This document shows positions 13,310-15,379 of a DNA stretch of 15,379 nt, piece by piece. A model generated the notes under the pieces. It ran no database searches. It had not been told where the DNA came from and saw only the letters and a list, made by a program, of their open reading frames with translations. The position numbers and the translations under genes were made by a program. Within the stretch, counting starts at the first letter, position 1, and each line of letters begins with the position of its first letter. The DNA is taken from assembly GCA_025456385.1 (NCBI GenBank), contig JALOKS010000024.1, positions 1 through 15,379 of the forward strand. Direction: 5' to 3'. The DNA comes from Thermoanaerobaculales bacterium (GTDB lineage: Bacteria > Acidobacteriota > Thermoanaerobaculia > Thermoanaerobaculales > Sulfomarinibacteraceae).

Positions 13310-14920
13310 CTACGGCGCCGGGCGGCCGGTCTCCGGCGGCGGCTGCGACCGACCTCGCCGCGCGCCCTTCGCCGGTGGCGCGGCCGCGAGCAGCACCGCC
13401 GGCGGCCGCCGCGCCACCTCGACGAAGAGGCCGGGGTGGCGGGCGTGCAGCGGCTCGAGCTCCCAGTCGAAGACCAGCGCGTGAAGCGGCGCCCCCGCCC
13501 GACCGGCGCGGTTGGCGATCCGCCGGAGAACTTCCGGCTTGGCGATGTCATAGCGCACGAGCGGCCGCTCCGTGGCGTAGAAGAGCGCGCCCGAGAACTG
13601 CATCGCCGCCACCGGGGAGCCGGGCGGCGTCTGGCGCTCGAACCACTCCAGGCTGCGCGGGTAGACCTCCGTGTCCGCGGCGATGTCCAGCACCCCGAAG
13701 TGGCGGATCCAGGCGATGCCCGACGCCACGCCGTAGCCGACGACGAGGAGAGCGAGGCCGGCGACGGCCACGCGGCCGCACCGCCAGGCCACGCGCGCGT
13801 CCAGCCGCCCGCGCAGCTCCTCGCCCGCAAGCACTCCGCCGAGCACGAAGGCCGGCACGGCCGGCAGGATGAAGCGCAGGTACCACCAGCTCTCGATCGA
13901 GTGGAAGTAGAACGCGTAGAAGGCGACGACCGGTGCCAGCCACGCGAGCAGGAGGAGCTGGCGGCGGTCGCCGCCCACGGCCCGCCCGACGCCGACGAGC
14001 CACAGGGCCGCCAGCGGCAGGGTCAGGAAGCGCCCGATCCAGGTCGCGAAGTGGGCGATGCGGGGCAGGAAGTAGGCGGCGCTGAACAGCCCGCCCACGT
14101 TGCGGTAGCCGGTCGTCAGCGCACGGCCGTAGACCTCGAGGTTGTAGGCGGCCTGCAGCAGCGCGCCCGGCGCGGCGCCGGCTGCGAAGGCGAGCCACGC
14201 CCCGCGGCGGCGCGGCAGGGCGAGGGCGAGCGCGGGCAGCAGCAGGGCGTCGGTCGGCCGCACCAGCACCGCCACCGCGAACGCGAAGCCGGCGGCGGCC
14301 GCCGAAGCGGTCCGGCGGCGGGCGTGCAAGGCCCCGAGCACCGCCGCGCAGCACCAGGTCGCCGCCAGCCCGTCGCTCATCATCCAGGTGAAGAAGTGGA
14401 GCGTGACCGGGAAAGCTGCGATCAGGAGCGCGGCCGCGAGGGCGCCCGCGGGCGGCAGGCCGAGTTCACGGCCGAGCAGGCAGACGAGGAGCAGCAGCGC
14501 CGCGCCGGCGAGCGCCTGCACCGCCACGCCGGCCGCGTCCCAGCCGACCAGCCAGGAGGCGGCGACGAGGTGCAAGGGGAAGCCGGGCGGGTAGGTCGGC
14601 AGCAGGGCGCCGGGCTGCGGTGCCGGCGCGAAGCCGAGCGGCGTGAACAGCCACGGCGAGAGCTGGTCGGGCGGCGTCCCCGGGACCGGCCGGACCGCGG
14701 CGAAGCGTTCGCCGGACGCGAGCAGACGAGCGCAGCTCAGGTAGCCCGACTGGTCGGAGCCGGAGGCGTGGGGCGAGGCGGTCGCGGCGAGAAGACCGCC
14801 GTAGGCCAGCACGAGTGCAGCGGCTGCGAGCCACCAACCGAGCGGCCAGCGTGCGGGCGCCGACCTCTCGCCCTGATCCGCCCCTCCCGCGGCGCTCTCG
14901 GCCGGGCTCGTCTGCTGCAT
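13310..14920 (-). CDS. GT39/PMT-type membrane glycosyltransferase (ArnT-like)
   Basis: A 536-residue protein with a polar N-terminus, about eleven hydrophobic helices and a C-terminal periplasmic-type domain. The first loop after TM1 has GSDQSGYL with Asp56, the position of the catalytic acidic residue in PMT_2/GT39 enzymes, followed by LPTYPPGFPLHL, a further family signature. VRPTDALLL, AAYNLEVYG and SWWYLRFILPAVP also fit. These GT-C enzymes transfer a sugar from a polyprenyl-phosphate donor to a lipid or protein outside the membrane; donor and acceptor are not readable. The C-terminal tail after VEVARRPPAVLL is Ala/Pro/Arg-rich and probably disordered. ATG 14920 is the only start before the first helix without a long unsupported extension; TACGAT lies 10 nt upstream and no ribosome site is present. 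Confidence 0.88.
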   Translation of the reverse strand: MQQTSPAESAAGGADQGERSAPARWPLGWWLAAAALVLAYGGLLAATASPHASGSDQSGYLSCARLLASGERFAAVRPVPGTPPDQLSPWLFTPLGFAPAPQPGALLPTYPPGFPLHLVAASWLVGWDAAGVAVQALAGAALLLLVCLLGRELGLPPAGALAAALLIAAFPVTLHFFTWMMSDGLAATWCCAAVLGALHARRRTASAAAAGFAFAVAVLVRPTDALLLPALALALPRRRGAWLAFAAGAAPGALLQAAYNLEVYGRALTTGYRNVGGLFSAAYFLPRIAHFATWIGRFLTLPLAALWLVGVGRAVGGDRRQLLLLAWLAPVVAFYAFYFHSIESWWYLRFILPAVPAFVLGGVLAGEELRGRLDARVAWRCGRVAVAGLALLVVGYGVASGIAWIRHFGVLDIAADTEVYPRSLEWFERQTPPGSPVAAMQFSGALFYATERPLVRYDIAKPEVLRRIANRAGRAGAPLHALVFDWELEPLHARHPGLFVEVARRPPAVLLAAAPPAKGARRGRSQPPPETGRPAP

Positions 14921-14930
14921 CGTGCCGTTG

Positions 14931-14936
14931 ATCGTA
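14931..14936 (-). promoter_or_regulatory. -10-like hexamer upstream of the GT39 gene
   Basis: TACGAT on the minus strand, 10 nt before the ATG, would give a leader of only 3-4 nt. No -35 is recognisable. Confidence 0.4.
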
Positions 14937-15010
14937 CGCCGACTCCGCGCCCGGTTGCTCCGATCGTGCCCGAGGTACCCGTTCCTCGGCTACCGAGCTC
15001 CCACCCATGT

Positions 15011-15106
15011 CCCTCTCCGTGTCGGTGTCCGTGTCCGCGTCCGGGTCCGCGTCTGTCTCCGTCTCCATGCCCATGCCCGTGCCCGTGTCCGGATTCAGGT
15101 CCGAAA
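15011..15106. repeat. Hexamer tandem array, YCCGTG-like, 16 units
   Basis: Sixteen consecutive 6-bp units from TCCCTC to TCCGAA, with core units TCCGTG, TCCGCG, CCCATG and CCCGTG. The period is kept exactly while the sequence drifts, which indicates expansion followed by mutation rather than recent slippage. Confidence 0.88.
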
Positions 15107-15126
15107 ATCCGAAATCCGAAATCCAC
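15107..15126. repeat. Heptamer tandem array, AATCCGA, about 3 units
   Basis: Units AATCCGA, AATCCGA and a partial AATCCA follow the hexamer array without a gap. The 7-bp period matches that of the two arrays near 6.9 kb, although the unit is different. Confidence 0.75.
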
Positions 15127-15226
15127 CCATCTCCATCTCACGTCATTCCGGATGTATCGATGTCCCTCCGGCTCGGGACGGGCGCTCCCGCTCCGGGGAC
15201 CGATCCGCGCGGCGCCCGGCTCCGGC

Positions 15227-15379
15227 TCAGAAGTCCAGGTAACCCTGGGAGCTGCGCACGCCCACCCCGGCCCGGCCCACCTCGACCCGCACCTTGTGCC
15301 AGCTGCCGTCGCGGCGCCGCTCGTCGGGGTAGTAGCCGAGGGCGTACTGCGCCCGCAGCTCGAGCAGGATGCTCCCGAA
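15227..15379 (-). CDS. C-terminus of a VWFA-related acidobacterial-type protein (5' part outside window)
   Basis: Fifty codons and a TGA stop; the rest lies past the right edge. The fragment reads LLELRAQYALGYYPDERR, then DGSWHKVRVEVGRAGVGV and a final RSSQGYLDF. This is the typical end of the VWFA-related acidobacterial domain family (TIGR03436): an ELR.QY.LGYYP motif, a charged turn, a K(V/I)RVEV strand and a terminal R...GY. These are secreted or membrane-anchored proteins of unclear function that are numerous in Acidobacteriota. The assignment rests on about 50 residues, but the pattern is distinctive. Confidence 0.75.
   Translation of the reverse strand, partial: FGSILLELRAQYALGYYPDERRRDGSWHKVRVEVGRAGVGVRSSQGYLDF

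Larger units (their letters stand above)
14921..15226. other. Non-coding gap with tandem repeats
   Basis: This 306-bp interval separates the GT39 gene from the VWA-type gene, both on the minus strand. It holds the GT39 promoter, a hexamer array and a heptamer array. The remaining part (15127-15226) shows only a 9-bp direct repeat, CTCCGGCTC (15167-15175 and 15220-15228), and a small CGGGA...TCCCG hairpin (15175-15190). No gene is supported. Frames crossing the arrays translate into dipeptide runs such as (HG)n, (TD)n or (VR)n. Confidence 0.7.

Noticed and set aside
14466..15074. A minus-strand frame beginning with a (TD)n/(AD)n acidic repeat
   Set aside because: The repeat peptide is simply the hexamer DNA array translated, and the rest is the wrong frame of the GT39 gene. 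No ribosome site or domain is present.

Overview
The window is very GC-rich and densely coded, with the wobble-G/C bias that opens long antisense reading frames everywhere. Three things point to Acidobacteriota, as an inference: the right edge holds the C-terminus of a VWFA-related acidobacterial-type protein; there are two membrane Ser/Thr kinases with kinesin-light-chain-type TPR sensor halves; and a secreted protein at 2904-3575 resembles a family I associate with that phylum. No tRNA, rRNA, CRISPR array, transposase or phage gene was seen.

Layout. 1-2343 (minus): 5' part of a kinase-TPR gene cut by the left edge. 2424-5486 (plus): a nitrosative-stress-like block. It holds a YgbA-family gene, an unrelated secreted protein, a DUF438-hemerythrin-PAS protein and a translationally coupled DUF1858-DUF2249-like protein. 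The YgbA gene and the hemerythrin operon are each preceded by a near-identical Crp/Fnr-type palindrome (TTGACCGCAGTCAA and TTGACCGCCGTCAA) with a -10-like hexamer at the spacing expected for class II activation. This two-site mini-regulon is the most interesting element of the window. 5483-6742 (minus): a GT87-like membrane glycosyltransferase, overlapping the preceding operon tail-to-tail by 4 bp. 6743-7029: non-coding, with three adjacent tandem arrays of 8-, 7- and 7-bp units. 7030-7914 (minus): a periplasmic triheme cytochrome built from two cytochrome c'-like modules.

8059-11715 (minus): a probable operon of a four-helix membrane protein, a PlsC-type acyltransferase and a second TPR kinase. 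11834-13279 (plus): an MscS channel with a cyclic-nucleotide-binding tail, divergent from that operon. 13310-14920 (minus): a GT39/PMT-type glycosyltransferase. 14921-15226: non-coding, with a 16-unit hexamer array and a short heptamer array. 15227-15379 (minus): the VWA-protein C-terminus.

How the parts may work together. The YgbA, hemerythrin/PAS and DUF1858/DUF2249 genes look like a response to nitric oxide or low oxygen, driven by a Crp/Fnr-family regulator encoded elsewhere. A cytochrome c'-like protein in the same neighbourhood fits that theme, but it lacks the operator. The kinases, channel, acyltransferase and glycosyltransferases are envelope and signalling functions with no clear pathway link to it. 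Several genes (kinase 2, GT87, MscS, possibly ygbA) have a -10-like hexamer only 6-7 nt before the start codon and no Shine-Dalgarno sequence, suggesting leaderless mRNAs. All functional calls are read from sequence motifs; no database search was possible.
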